Part shown: positions 34,775 to 43,497 of the stretch, piece after piece
Position numbering within the stretch: position 1 is the first letter of the stretch
Layout: each line of letters opens with the position of its first letter
Source of the DNA: Bosea vestrisii
GTDB taxonomy: Bacteria > Pseudomonadota > Alphaproteobacteria > Rhizobiales > Beijerinckiaceae
DNA length: 64,000 nucleotides
Assembly (NCBI RefSeq): GCF_030144325.1
Contig: NZ_CP126307.1
Coordinates: forward strand, 1,674,001 to 1,738,000
Direction: 5' to 3'
Program-made: the position numbers and the translations under genes
The notes under the pieces: model-generated
Databases searched by the model: none
The model's input: only the letters and a program-made list of their open reading frames with translations
What the model was told of the DNA's origin: nothing

Positions 34775-35635
34775 TCAGAACATGAAGTCCGAGGCCAAGA
34801 GGTTGACCTCGCCGACGAGCTCGATCTCGAAATCGGCCAGGCTGTCGCCGTTCACATCGCCGGTGACCAAGGTGCTGCCGTTCGAAATCTCGTAGCGAAG
34901 CTGACCCGCCTCGCCGCTGAACGCATCCGTGCCGATGAAGACGAAATCCTCCTGCTCGGCCGTGTTGGCGTTGGCATCGATCGCCAACTGGATGTCGTCT
35001 GCGCCCTGCGTGAAGTTGTAGATGATGTCGCGCCCGGCTGGTCCTGGAGCACTGTCGCTGGCGTTCCAGTAGAAGAAGACATCGCGGCCTAGATCGCCGT
35101 AAAGGAAGTCCTTGCCGCCATCGCCCTGCAGCTCGTCCGTGTAGAAAAAATTGCCGGAATTGTCGCCACCGCTATGGATCGTGTCGGAGCCGTTGCCGCC
35201 TATGAGGTAGTCGGCGCCATTGCCGCCCTGAAGCGTATCGTTGCCGTCGCCGCCAACGAGGATGTCGCGTTCGTCGCTACCGTAGAGCGTATCGTTGCCA
35301 GCCTCGCCATAGGCGATGCCGCCGCCGAGCACGACATCATTGCCGTTGCCGGCATAGATCAGGTCGTACTGCCCGCCGCCGTCGATGAGGTCGTTGCCGT
35401 CACCGCCGTAGAGCTGGTCCTGGCCTTCGCCTCCGTAGAGGCGATCATTGCCGCCGCCGCCATAAATGACGTCGAAGCCGTCCCCACCGGACAATGTGTC
35501 GCCGAGCGAGCCACCCGTGAGATGGTCATCGCCGCCATTGCCGTAAGCGGCCCAACTTTTTGTGATGTCGTCGGCCACCCAGGAATCATCACCCTCGGTG
35601 CCGTCCCAACGGATTTGTCGAACGTTCAGGCTCAT
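34775..35635 (-). CDS. RTX-type calcium-binding repeat protein (probable type I secretion substrate)
   Basis: A 286-residue acidic protein with no signal peptide. Residues about 30-190 hold around fourteen glycine/aspartate nonapeptides of the GGxGxDxUx kind (GGDGFDVIYGGGGNDRLYGG and similar), which form a calcium-bound beta-roll. The C-terminal 100 residues (LGRDVFFYWNASDSAPGPAG, IIYNFTQGADDIQL, then an acidic hydrophobic end FEIELVGEVNLLASDFMF) look like a type I secretion domain. No transporter genes are adjacent. AAGGAGAC precedes the start. Catalytic domains are absent, so a surface, matrix or adhesion role is possible. Confidence 0.85.
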   Translation of the reverse strand: MSLNVRQIRWDGTEGDDSWVADDITKSWAAYGNGGDDHLTGGSLGDTLSGGDGFDVIYGGGGNDRLYGGEGQDQLYGGDGNDLIDGGGQYDLIYAGNGNDVVLGGGIAYGEAGNDTLYGSDERDILVGGDGNDTLQGGNGADYLIGGNGSDTIHSGGDNSGNFFYTDELQGDGGKDFLYGDLGRDVFFYWNASDSAPGPAGRDIIYNFTQGADDIQLAIDANANTAEQEDFVFIGTDAFSGEAGQLRYEISNGSTLVTGDVNGDSLADFEIELVGEVNLLASDFMF

Positions 35636-35783
35636 GCCTCAAGTCTCCTTGACAGCTAGCCCACCCGTTTTGATCGTCAATGATCTCCCCGCCGGCAGAA
35701 TTGGCGAGGGTTGCGACATCTTGATGGCGGAGATGCAGTGCTGCCCGATCCTCGCCGGTGCTCCAACCGAGCTGTCGCGCGCT

Positions 35784-36305
35784 TCAGCCCGCCACGGCGG
35801 TGTACTCGGTCTCGACCGAGGAATCGTGGAGCTGGTGATCGTAGCCGTAGATGTGGATCGAGATAGCGTCACCGACGCCACGGTTCTGCATGCGGTGGAT
35901 GTTCGGACCCGTCGGTAGCATGCAGGCGACATAACCGGCCTGCCGCTCCTGCTCCTCGGTCGGCACGGCGCGGCTCGCATCAATGGCGCGATACCAGGTT
36001 TCCGTGACCGTGCCCGAGACGACGCCGAAGCAGCATGAGCAATGATGGTCGTGGATGCAGGTGGTGGCGCCATCACCCCAGACGATAGCCCAGACGCTGA
36101 CCGCCTCATTGCCGGCGAGCAGGTTGCGGGTATAGCCGCCTTGCTTGCGCAGCAGCGGCAGGCGCTGGATCAGGTCGGGGATGGCGACGAGCTCGTTGAG
36201 GACGCTGCGCGCCGCGGCAAGATAGTCGCGCGAGCAGGTTCCCTCATGCGTCCGCAACGCATTCAGCACCGCGCCACGCCGCTCCTCGCCGAGAAAGCCC
36301 TGCAT
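35784..36305 (-). CDS. Cysteine dioxygenase family protein
   Basis: A 173-residue cupin of the bacterial CDO type I family: metal ligands H85, H87 (CIHDHHCSCCFGVVSG) and H137 (GPNIHRMQN), and Y105 near TETWYRA. It oxidises cysteine to cysteine sulfinate, or a related thiol such as 3-mercaptopropionate. It is divergent from an Lrp-type gene by 190 bp, so an amino-acid-responsive link is plausible but not shown. An additional CCSCC cluster near the active site is noted. Confidence 0.85.
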   Translation of the reverse strand: MQGFLGEERRGAVLNALRTHEGTCSRDYLAAARSVLNELVAIPDLIQRLPLLRKQGGYTRNLLAGNEAVSVWAIVWGDGATTCIHDHHCSCCFGVVSGTVTETWYRAIDASRAVPTEEQERQAGYVACMLPTGPNIHRMQNRGVGDAISIHIYGYDHQLHDSSVETEYTAVAG

Positions 36306-36492
36306 TGTCCCTCATCTCCGGTCACGTCCAATGAGGGAGAATGATAGGCCGGACACAGTGGGAATGGTTTGCGATCCTCCGCTCCAAGCAAGGCAAACTT
36401 GGAAACTGATACCAATCCCGACCAAGATATGAGAAAGGAATTTCTACTCGCGCATAGCGAGCGGTATTCTGTTCCGAGAAGGTCCATAGCCT

Positions 36493-36969
36493 GTGGTCAA
36501 GCTCGACGCCTTCGATCTGCGCATCCTCGCGCTGCTTCAGGAGGATGCGAGCAAGCCGCTGGCCGAGATCGCCGAGGCCGTCGGATTGTCGCCGACGCCA
36601 TGCTGGCGGCGCATCCAGAAGCTCGAGGCGGAAGGCTACATCCGGCGGCGGGTCGCGCTGCTCGACCGCGACAAGCTCAAGGCCGGCGTCACCGTCTTCA
36701 TCGCGGTCAAGACGGCGCGCCATACGATGGAATGGCTCGAGCGCTTCCACGCCGCCGTGCACGATCTGCCCGAGATCGTCGACTTCTACCGGATGAGCGG
36801 CGACATCGACTATCTGCTCAAGGCCTATGTCTCGGATATCGCCGCCTATGACGCGCTCTACAAGAAGCTGATCGCCCGCATCGAACTCAGCGACGTCACC
36901 TCCATGTTCGCCATGGAGGAGCTGAAGTCGACCACGGCGATCCCGCTCGGCTTCGCCACCGAGGGGTGA
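36493..36969 (+). CDS. Lrp/AsnC-family transcriptional regulator
   Basis: A 158-residue Lrp/AsnC protein: helix-turn-helix (LDAFDLRILALLQEDASKPL, LAEIAEAVGLSPTPCWRRI, AEGYIRRRVALLDRD) then a RAM ligand-binding domain (DYLLKAYVSDIAAYDALYKK). The start is GTG at 36493. It is divergent from the cysteine dioxygenase gene; Lrp regulators often control a divergent amino-acid gene, so this is a candidate target, by analogy with CuyR-like regulators. A palindromic repeat follows its stop codon. Confidence 0.88.
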   Translation: MVKLDAFDLRILALLQEDASKPLAEIAEAVGLSPTPCWRRIQKLEAEGYIRRRVALLDRDKLKAGVTVFIAVKTARHTMEWLERFHAAVHDLPEIVDFYRMSGDIDYLLKAYVSDIAAYDALYKKLIARIELSDVTSMFAMEELKSTTAIPLGFATEG

Positions 36970-36977
36970 TCTCCTCT

Positions 36978-37072
36978 CCGTCCTGCTCGCCCTTATGACG
37001 AGCATCCACGTCTTGAACACGGCCCTCGACCAGCAAAGACGGGGATGGTCGGGACAAGCCCGACCATGTACG
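36978..37072. repeat. Palindromic intergenic repeat, copy R5
   Basis: Left end CCGTCCTGCTCGCCCTTATG and right end GGTCGGGACAAGCCCGACC. It belongs with R6 (46761-46855) as a second subclass in which a CGTC...GTGGCGACCAT-type hairpin replaces the left one. It lies between the convergent Lrp and thiolase genes. Confidence 0.7.
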
Positions 37073-37081
37073 GGAAATGGC

Positions 37082-38266
37082 CTACCTGTTGATCTCGAAC
37101 AGACCGGCGCAGCCCATGCCGCCGGCAACGCACATGGTGACGACGGCATAGCGCGCCTTGCGGCGGCGGCCCTCCAGCAGTGCGTGGCCGACGAGCCGTG
37201 CCCCGCTCATGCCGAAGGGGTGGCCGATGGCGATCGCGCCGCCATTGACGTTGACCTTCTCGGGATCGATGCCGAGCGTGTCCCGGCAATAGAGCGACTG
37301 CGAGGCGAAGGCCTCGTTCAGCTCCCACAGATCGATGTCGGAGACCTTGAGGCCGTTGCGCTCGAGCAGGCGCGGCACGGCGAAGACCGGGCCGATGCCC
37401 ATCTCGTCGGGCTCGCAGCCGGCAGAGGCGAAGCCGCGGAAGATGCCGAGCGGCGTGAGGCCACGGCGCCTGGCCTCCTCGGCCGACATCACCACGCTGG
37501 CGGAAGCGCCGTCGGAAAGCTGGCTGGCATTGCCGGCAGTGATGAACTTGTCCTCGCCACGCACGGGCTTGAGCTTGAGCAGGCCCTCCAGCGTGGTTTC
37601 GGGGCGGTTGCCCTCGTCCTTCGACAGCGTGACCTCTTCCTGCCGAACCTCGCCGGTCGCCTTGTCGGTGACGGCCATCACCGCGCTCATCGGCACGATC
37701 TCGTCGTCGAAGAGCTGGCGCTGCTGGGCGCCGGCCGTGCGACGCTGGCTCTCGACCGAGAATTCGTCCTGCGCCTGACGCGAGATGCCATAGCGCTCGG
37801 CGACGATGTCGGCGGTCTCGATCATCGACGTGTAGATCGTCGGCTTGTTGGCCTTCAGCCATTCGTTCTCGGTCAGGTCGCGCCGCACCACCGGCCCCAC
37901 CAGCGAGATCGACTCGACCCCGCCGCCGATCGCGACCGGTACGCCGTCCATCACGACCCGCCGCGCCGCATGCGCGATCGCCTCCAGCCCCGAGGCGCAG
38001 AAGCGGCTGACGGTGACGCCGGCCGACTGCACCGGGATGCCGGCGACGAGCGCGCCATGGCGCGCGACATTGCCGCCAGTCGCAGCCTCAGGATAGCCGC
38101 AACCCAGCACCACCTCCTCGACGCCTTCCGGCTCGAGCTTCGCCCGGGCCATGGCGTGCCTGATCGCATGGGCGGCCATGTCGGCGCCGCGGACCTGGTT
38201 GAAGGCACCGCGATGCGCCTTGCCGATCGGCGTGCGGGCTGTCGAGACGATGACGGCTTCGGTCAT
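37082..38266 (-). CDS. Acetyl-CoA acetyltransferase (thiolase)
   Basis: A 394-residue thiolase with active-site C90 (SRFCASGLEA), H349 (GGAIAIGHPFGMSG) and C379 (TMCVAGGMGCAG). It cleaves 3-ketoacyl-CoA or condenses two acetyl-CoA. It lies 76 bp downstream of the FadB-like gene on the same strand, so degradative beta-oxidation (FadA role) fits best; a phaA or atoB role cannot be excluded by sequence. Confidence 0.9.
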   Translation of the reverse strand: MTEAVIVSTARTPIGKAHRGAFNQVRGADMAAHAIRHAMARAKLEPEGVEEVVLGCGYPEAATGGNVARHGALVAGIPVQSAGVTVSRFCASGLEAIAHAARRVVMDGVPVAIGGGVESISLVGPVVRRDLTENEWLKANKPTIYTSMIETADIVAERYGISRQAQDEFSVESQRRTAGAQQRQLFDDEIVPMSAVMAVTDKATGEVRQEEVTLSKDEGNRPETTLEGLLKLKPVRGEDKFITAGNASQLSDGASASVVMSAEEARRRGLTPLGIFRGFASAGCEPDEMGIGPVFAVPRLLERNGLKVSDIDLWELNEAFASQSLYCRDTLGIDPEKVNVNGGAIAIGHPFGMSGARLVGHALLEGRRRKARYAVVTMCVAGGMGCAGLFEINR

Positions 38267-38342
38267 GGCGCTTCACATCCTGTCTGGCATTGCGGCCGCG
38301 GCCGCCATTTTAACTTGGGTGTCGGCTCGTGTCGGGCCGCCT

Positions 38343-40424
38343 TCAGGCGGCTGCAGCCTTCACGCTGGAGAAGCCTTTGCCCTCGGCGGCGAGCTTGCGC
38401 AACAGCGGCGCAGGTTCGAGCGAAGCATCGCCGCTCTCCGCCGCCTGCTGCTCCAGCCGCTTGACGATGACCTCGAGGCCAACACTCTCGGCCCAATGCA
38501 TCGGCCCGCCGCGCCAGGCCGGCCAGTTGTAGCCGTTGAGCCAGACCGTATCGATGTCGCCGGCGCGCGTCGCGATGCCCTCCTCGAGGATGCGCGCGCC
38601 CTCATTGACCATCGGATCGAGCAGCCGCGCCAGAATCTCCTCGCTGGTGAAGCTGCGCCGCGTCACGCCCTTCTCTGTCGAGACCGCGGCGATCAGGGCC
38701 TCGACCTCGGGATCGCGCTCGCCGCTGCGGGCGCCCTCGGGATAGCGATAATAGCCCCGCCCGGCCTTCTGGCCGAACCAGCCACGCTCGCAGATCGCAT
38801 CCGCCACCGCGGCGGTCTTGCCGCGCGCCTTGCGGCTGCGCCAGCTGATGTCATTGCCGGCGAGATCGGACATGGCGAAAGGCCCCATCTTGAAGCCGAA
38901 GCCGGTCAGCGCCGCATCAACTTCATGCGGCAAGGCGCCTGCGACCAGCAGGCGCTCGGCCGCGCGGGTCCGCGCTTCCAGGATACGGTTGCCGACGAAG
39001 CCGAAGCAGTTGCCGACCACCACCGGCACCTTGCCGAGCTTGCGGCCGAGCGCGATCGCGGTCGCGACGACATCACCAGCGACTCCGACCGGGCGGACGA
39101 TCTCGAGCAGCTTCATCACATTGGCCGGGCTGAAGAAGTGCATGCCGAGCACTTCGCCTGGTCGGGTCGTGATCGCAGCGATCTCGGCAAGGTCGAGATA
39201 GGAGGTGTTGCTGGCGAGGATCGCGCCCGGTTTGGCGATCCCATCGAGCGCGCCAAAAATCTCGCGCTTGACGCCCATCTCCTCGAAGGCGGCCTCGATC
39301 ACGATGTCGGCTTCAGCGGCAGCGGCGAGCCCGACCGCCGGCGTGATCAGGGCCATGCGCTGCTCGCGCACCGCCTCGATCATCGAGCCGCGCTTGACCG
39401 AGAAGCCATAGGTGTCGCGCACCCGGGCATAACCCTTGTCGATCTGCTCCTGCGTCGTCTCGATCAGCGTCACCGGGATGCCGGCATTGGCGAAGCACAT
39501 GGCGATGCCGCCGCCCATCGTGCCGGCGCCGATCACCGCAGCGCGCGCGATCGAGCGCGGCTTGATGCTGTCGTCGATGCCCGGAACCTTCGCCGCCTCG
39601 CGCTCGGCGAAGAAGGCATAGCGCAGCGCCTTGGAGCGCTCGTCGGCGAGGAGCTTCACGAACAGTGCGCGCTCGTTCGCATGCGCCGCCGCCGGCGCCA
39701 GCGTGAAAGCGCCGCGCACCGCCTCGACCAGCGCCGCGACATTCGGCATGTCGCCGGACTTCGCCAGCGCATCCTTCGCCGACGCTTCGAAAGCTTCGCG
39801 ATCGCCCGTTGTCAGCTTGTCGGCCCGCTCGCCGGTCTTCGCGGGAGCATCCTTGCCTGCCAGCTCCTGTGCCAGCGCGACCGCCGCTCCGACGGCATCG
39901 CCCTCGACCAGCCTGTCGACCAGTCCGAGCGCAAGCGCCTTCTGGGCCGCGATCGGCTCGCCCGAGAGCATCATCGGGAAGGCGGCGGCTGCCCCGATCA
40001 GGCGCGGCAGACGCTGCGTGCCTCCGGCGCCGGGGATTAGTCCGAGCTTGATTTCCGGCAAGCCGAGCCTGGCGGCAGGCGTCGCCACGCGGCCCTGGCA
40101 GGCGAGCGCAACTTCGAGCCCGCCCCCCAGCGCGACACCCTCGATCGCCGCGACGACGGGCTTCGCGGCTTTCTCGATGGCATCGAGCAGATCGGGCAGG
40201 ATCGGCGGCGCCGGCGGCTTGCCGAATTCGCTGATGTCGGCCCCGGCGATGAAGGCTTTGCCCTGTGCGGCAATGACCAGTGCAACCACGTCGCTGTCGG
40301 CCAGCGCTTGCGTCAGCGCCTGCAGGAGATCGGCACGCAGCGCAGCGCCGAGCGCGTTGACCGGCGGATTGTGCAGCGTCGCGATCGCCACCTGGCCTTG
40401 GCGGGTGAGGGTGACGGTCTGCAT
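38343..40424 (-). CDS. Bifunctional enoyl-CoA hydratase / 3-hydroxyacyl-CoA dehydrogenase
   Basis: A 693-residue FadB/FadJ-like fusion. The N-terminal crotonase domain (about 1-190) has IAAQGKAFIAGADISEF and EGVALGGGLEVALAC with the oxyanion-hole glycines; the dehydrogenase domain (about 290-590) has AAVIGAGTMGGGIAMCFANAG and FFSPANVMKLLEIVRP, and the C-terminal domain has KAGRGYYRYPEG. It performs two successive beta-oxidation steps. ATG 40424 follows GGAGG; an earlier in-frame start is not supported. Co-oriented with the thiolase gene downstream. Confidence 0.92.
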   Translation of the reverse strand: MQTVTLTRQGQVAIATLHNPPVNALGAALRADLLQALTQALADSDVVALVIAAQGKAFIAGADISEFGKPPAPPILPDLLDAIEKAAKPVVAAIEGVALGGGLEVALACQGRVATPAARLGLPEIKLGLIPGAGGTQRLPRLIGAAAAFPMMLSGEPIAAQKALALGLVDRLVEGDAVGAAVALAQELAGKDAPAKTGERADKLTTGDREAFEASAKDALAKSGDMPNVAALVEAVRGAFTLAPAAAHANERALFVKLLADERSKALRYAFFAEREAAKVPGIDDSIKPRSIARAAVIGAGTMGGGIAMCFANAGIPVTLIETTQEQIDKGYARVRDTYGFSVKRGSMIEAVREQRMALITPAVGLAAAAEADIVIEAAFEEMGVKREIFGALDGIAKPGAILASNTSYLDLAEIAAITTRPGEVLGMHFFSPANVMKLLEIVRPVGVAGDVVATAIALGRKLGKVPVVVGNCFGFVGNRILEARTRAAERLLVAGALPHEVDAALTGFGFKMGPFAMSDLAGNDISWRSRKARGKTAAVADAICERGWFGQKAGRGYYRYPEGARSGERDPEVEALIAAVSTEKGVTRRSFTSEEILARLLDPMVNEGARILEEGIATRAGDIDTVWLNGYNWPAWRGGPMHWAESVGLEVIVKRLEQQAAESGDASLEPAPLLRKLAAEGKGFSSVKAAAA

Positions 40425-40579
40425 GCCTGCCTCCATTTGTGCTGCGCGCCGCAAGGAGCCGGGCGGGAGGGGTGCTGTCAAGCCGGGGTACCGTTGCCCC
40501 GCCCCTTCCTTGACCGGCCAGCTTGCCTCGCCCATCGTCTGCCGCCCGCTTTCGGCGGGATCGAAATGAGAAGGCTGGC

Positions 40580-41332
40580 ATGACGCAGACCGTTCTGAGC
40601 GAGACCCCGGCCGAGGGCATCAGGCAGATCATCATGAACCGGCCCGACCGGCGCAACGCGCTCGACCGCGTCACCTATCAAGGGTTGATCGATGCGCTCG
40701 CCGCGGCCGACGCCGACGCCTCGGTGCGTGCGGTCGTGCTCACCGGCGCGGGCGGCTGCTTCACCAGCGGCAACGACATCAAGGATTTCGCGGTGGCGGC
40801 TGCGACCGGCGTCGGCGCCGAGATCGCCATCGACTTCCTGAACGCGATCTCGACGGCGAAGAAGCCGATCATCGCGGCGGCGGAGGGTTTCGCCGTCGGC
40901 ATCGGCACCACCATGCTGCTGCATTGCGACCTCGCCTTCGCCGGACGCGAGGCCAGCTTTCGCCTGCCCTTCGTCAGCCTCGGCCTCTGCCCGGAGGGCG
41001 GCTCGAGCTATCTCCTGCCTTTGGTCGCCGGCAGCAAGCGCGCCGCCGAATTGCTGATGCTGGGCGAGGCCTTCGGCCCCGAGCTGGCGCAGGAAGCCGG
41101 CCTGATCAACGGCGTCGCCGAAGAAGGCGGCGCGCTCGCGCTTGCGCTGGAAAAAGCCAAGGCGCTGGCGGCCCTGCCTCCACAGTCGGTCGCGCTGACC
41201 AAGGCCCTGCTCAAGCGCGGCAGTGCCGCCGCCGTGGCGGAGACGATCGCGACCGAGGCGCGCCATTTCGGCGAGCGGCTGCAGTCAGCCGAGGCGCAGG
41301 CCGCCTTCATGGCATTCCTCACCAAGCGCTGA
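40580..41332 (+). CDS. Enoyl-CoA hydratase/isomerase
   Basis: A 250-residue crotonase: MNRPDRRNALDRVTYQGLID, TGAGGCFTSGNDIKDF, EGFAVGIGTTMLLHCDLAFA and LPFVSLGLCPEGGSSYLLP. The acidic residue after LCPEGG fits isomerase or hydratase use. It is divergent from the FadB-like gene, with the start at 40580 behind GAGAAGG. Likely an auxiliary hydratase or delta-3,delta-2-enoyl-CoA isomerase for unsaturated acyl chains. Confidence 0.88.
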   Translation: MTQTVLSETPAEGIRQIIMNRPDRRNALDRVTYQGLIDALAAADADASVRAVVLTGAGGCFTSGNDIKDFAVAAATGVGAEIAIDFLNAISTAKKPIIAAAEGFAVGIGTTMLLHCDLAFAGREASFRLPFVSLGLCPEGGSSYLLPLVAGSKRAAELLMLGEAFGPELAQEAGLINGVAEEGGALALALEKAKALAALPPQSVALTKALLKRGSAAAVAETIATEARHFGERLQSAEAQAAFMAFLTKR

Positions 41333-41438
41333 CGACGGCGCGAAACCTTCGCACTGCTGTCGCGGAACCAGCGGAACATCCTGCTCCCCATCAGGTTGAC
41401 GCACGCGCCACCCGGCGCGGTCGCGCAAGGAGCAGGTT

Positions 41439-42245
41439 GTGCAGCTGAAGGTCGTCGCCACTCTCGTCTATCGCTTCGACCATGAAACGCCGGTGATCGT
41501 TGCGATCGAGCCGGCGCGGTCCTCGGACCAGTCCATCCTCTCGGACCGGTTGCTGATCGACCAGGCGGCCGAGCTGATCCGAGACGAGGATCCCGCCACG
41601 GGCGTCCGTCGCTTTCGCGCTGTGCTCTCCGGGCAGGTCTCGATCCAGTACCAGGGCGTGATCGACAATGGCGCGCGCCCCTTCCTGCAGGCCGGCGCGC
41701 ATCAGCATGCCTGGGCCGAATTGCCGGCGGAGGTGCTGCCCTATCTGCTGCCGAGCCGCTTCTGTCCCTCCGACAGCCTGATGCGCTTCGCCCAGCGCGA
41801 GTTCAGCGACATCGAGGCCGGCGGTGCCAAGGTGCTCGCCGTGGTCGACTGGCTGCAGGAGCATGTCGACTACGTCCATGGCGTCAGCAACGCCCAGACC
41901 ACGGCCGAACAGACCTTCATCGACCGCGCCGGCGTCTGCCGCGATTTCAGCCATCTCGGCATCGCGCTCTGCCGCGCGCTCAACCTGCCGGCGCGTGCCG
42001 TCAGCGTCTATGCCGCCGAGCTGAATCCGCCGGATTTCCACGCGGTCTTCGAGGTCTTCCTCGACGGGCGCTGGTGGTTGGTCGATCCGACCCGGCTCGC
42101 ACCGATCGACGGCATGGTCCGGATCGCCGCCGGGCGCGACGCCGCCGACATCGCCTTCCTGACCAGCGGCAGCCTGTGCCAGTGCCTCAGCCAATGGGTC
42201 GAGGTCACGCGGATCGAGGACAGCGAGCCGGCCGAGGCGGCCTGA
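41439..42245 (+). CDS. Transglutaminase-like cysteine peptidase-family protein
   Basis: A 268-residue protein with an N-terminal beta domain (bacterial transglutaminase N type, residues 1-100) and a transglutaminase-like core with C167 (DRAGVCRDFSHL), H201 (PPDFHAVFEVFLDGRWWL) and D216 (LVDPT), the complete catalytic triad. GTG start at 41439 follows AAGGAG at 41427-41432. No signal peptide is visible. Proteins of this type usually accompany an alpha-E/circularly permuted ATP-grasp operon, but none is here; substrate unknown. Confidence 0.85.
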   Translation: MQLKVVATLVYRFDHETPVIVAIEPARSSDQSILSDRLLIDQAAELIRDEDPATGVRRFRAVLSGQVSIQYQGVIDNGARPFLQAGAHQHAWAELPAEVLPYLLPSRFCPSDSLMRFAQREFSDIEAGGAKVLAVVDWLQEHVDYVHGVSNAQTTAEQTFIDRAGVCRDFSHLGIALCRALNLPARAVSVYAAELNPPDFHAVFEVFLDGRWWLVDPTRLAPIDGMVRIAAGRDAADIAFLTSGSLCQCLSQWVEVTRIEDSEPAEAA

Positions 42246-42278
42246 CCCGGTGATGAGCCGGCCGCTCAGCCGCGGCGA

Positions 42279-42536
42279 TCAATCATCGTCGTCATCATCG
42301 TCACGACGGCGGCTGCGTCTCCGCCAGCGATAGTAATCGTCATCGCGCCAGCGCCGCCGGTAGCCATCGTCGTAATAGCGGCGGCGATACCACCGGCGGC
42401 GCCGACGATCGTCATCATCGTCATCATCGTCGGCCCGCGCTGCCGTCGCGGTCAGCACTGAGCCGGCGATCACCATGGGCAACGCAAAAAGCGCCAGCCG
42501 CAGCAGCTTCCGCCGTCCTTCGTCGGTCTCGCTCAT
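42279..42536 (-). CDS. Small secreted Asp/Arg-rich peptide
   Basis: An 85-residue precursor: a signal peptide (MSETDEGRRKLLRLALFALP then VIAGSVLTATAARA, cleavage after residue 35) and a mature part of 50 residues built only from Asp (20), Arg (19), Tyr, Trp, Gly and Ser. It begins with eight Asp and ends with seven Asp around Arg/Tyr/Trp blocks; there is no Lys, Glu or aliphatic residue. Good AGAGGAG site. I recognise no named family. It lies 112 bp downstream of the Mn-type ABC operon on the same strand. Cation or polyanion binding in the periplasm is possible but unproven. Confidence 0.68.
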   Translation of the reverse strand: MSETDEGRRKLLRLALFALPMVIAGSVLTATAARADDDDDDDDRRRRRWYRRRYYDDGYRRRWRDDDYYRWRRRSRRRDDDDDDD

Positions 42537-42648
42537 CATCGTCTCCTCTATACCGACCATGCCCCATGGCAGCGGGACAACTTGGCGGATTTGGGAAGAA
42601 CGAGTGGCGATCGGCCTTATTCCGGAGGGGACGATTTTCGCGTACGAT

Positions 42649-43497
42649 TCAGGCCGGCTGCACCGCGGCCAGCCTTCGCGCCCTAAGGAGGCTGCGTGCC
42701 AGCGCGGCCAGGAAGAGCATTGCCTGCACCACGACGATGCAAGGTCCGGTCGCGACATCGAGATGGAAGCTCAGGATCGTGCCAAGGACGCTCGACGTCA
42801 CCGCCGCGGCGATCGCAACCAGCAGCATCAGGTCGAAGCGGCGCGTCGTCAGGTAGCCGATCGCACCGGGCGCGATCAGCATCGCGACGACCAGGATGAT
42901 GCCGACCGCCTTCAGCGCCGCGACGATGGTCAGCGCCAGCATCGCCAGCAGGCCGAAATGCAGCGCCCTGACCGGCAAGCCGATCGCTCGCGCATGTGCC
43001 GGATCGAAGGCATGCAGCAGGAAATCGCGTCGTTTTATCAACATGAGGCCGGCAACCGGCAGGGCAATCAGCGCCGTCTCGGCGATGTCGCTCCAGGTCA
43101 CGCCGAGCATGTTGCCGAACAGGATGTGCATGAGGTGCTGGTCGCTATCGACCTTGACGAAGAGCACGAGGCCGAGCGCGAACATGCCGGAGAATACGAT
43201 GCCCATCACCGTGTCCTCCTTCACCCGGCTGTTCTCCTTGAGGTAGCCGATGCCAAAGGCGCAGGTGAGGCCCGCCGCAAAGGCGCCGAGCGCCAGCGGC
43301 AGGCTCGCGATATGCGCCAGCACGATGCCGGGCAGCACGGCATGCGAGACCGCGTCGCCCATCAGCGACCAGCCCTTGAGCACCAGGAAGCAGGAAAGAA
43401 CAGCGCAGACGAAACCGACCATCACGGCAATGGCGAGCCCGCGCAGCATGAACTCGTGGGCGAAGGGTGCGAGCAGCCAGGTTTGAAGCAGGCTCAT
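42649..43497 (-). CDS. Metal ABC transporter permease, second subunit (SitD/MntD-like)
   Basis: A 282-residue permease of the ABC-3 (zinc/manganese/iron) family with about eight helices, LKGWSLMGDAVSHAVLPGIVLAH, FDPAHARAIGLPVRAL and TIVAALKAVGIILVVAMLIAPGAIGYL. It starts at 43497, overlapping the upstream permease stop (ATGA). Two distinct permeases with one ATPase and one binding protein make the SitABCD or MntABCD layout. Confidence 0.87.
   Translation of the reverse strand: MSLLQTWLLAPFAHEFMLRGLAIAVMVGFVCAVLSCFLVLKGWSLMGDAVSHAVLPGIVLAHIASLPLALGAFAAGLTCAFGIGYLKENSRVKEDTVMGIVFSGMFALGLVLFVKVDSDQHLMHILFGNMLGVTWSDIAETALIALPVAGLMLIKRRDFLLHAFDPAHARAIGLPVRALHFGLLAMLALTIVAALKAVGIILVVAMLIAPGAIGYLTTRRFDLMLLVAIAAAVTSSVLGTILSFHLDVATGPCIVVVQAMLFLAALARSLLRARRLAAVQPA

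Noticed and set aside
35174..35659. 161-residue plus-strand Val/Ala-rich frame opposite the RTX gene
   Set aside because: It mirrors the RTX repeat codons, with no independent start site or family; the periodicity is explained by the repeats.
36309..36337. CCCTCAT/ATGAGGG inverted repeat near the cysteine dioxygenase start
   Set aside because: Only 7-bp arms, close to the coding start and without a matching copy elsewhere, so not listed as an operator.
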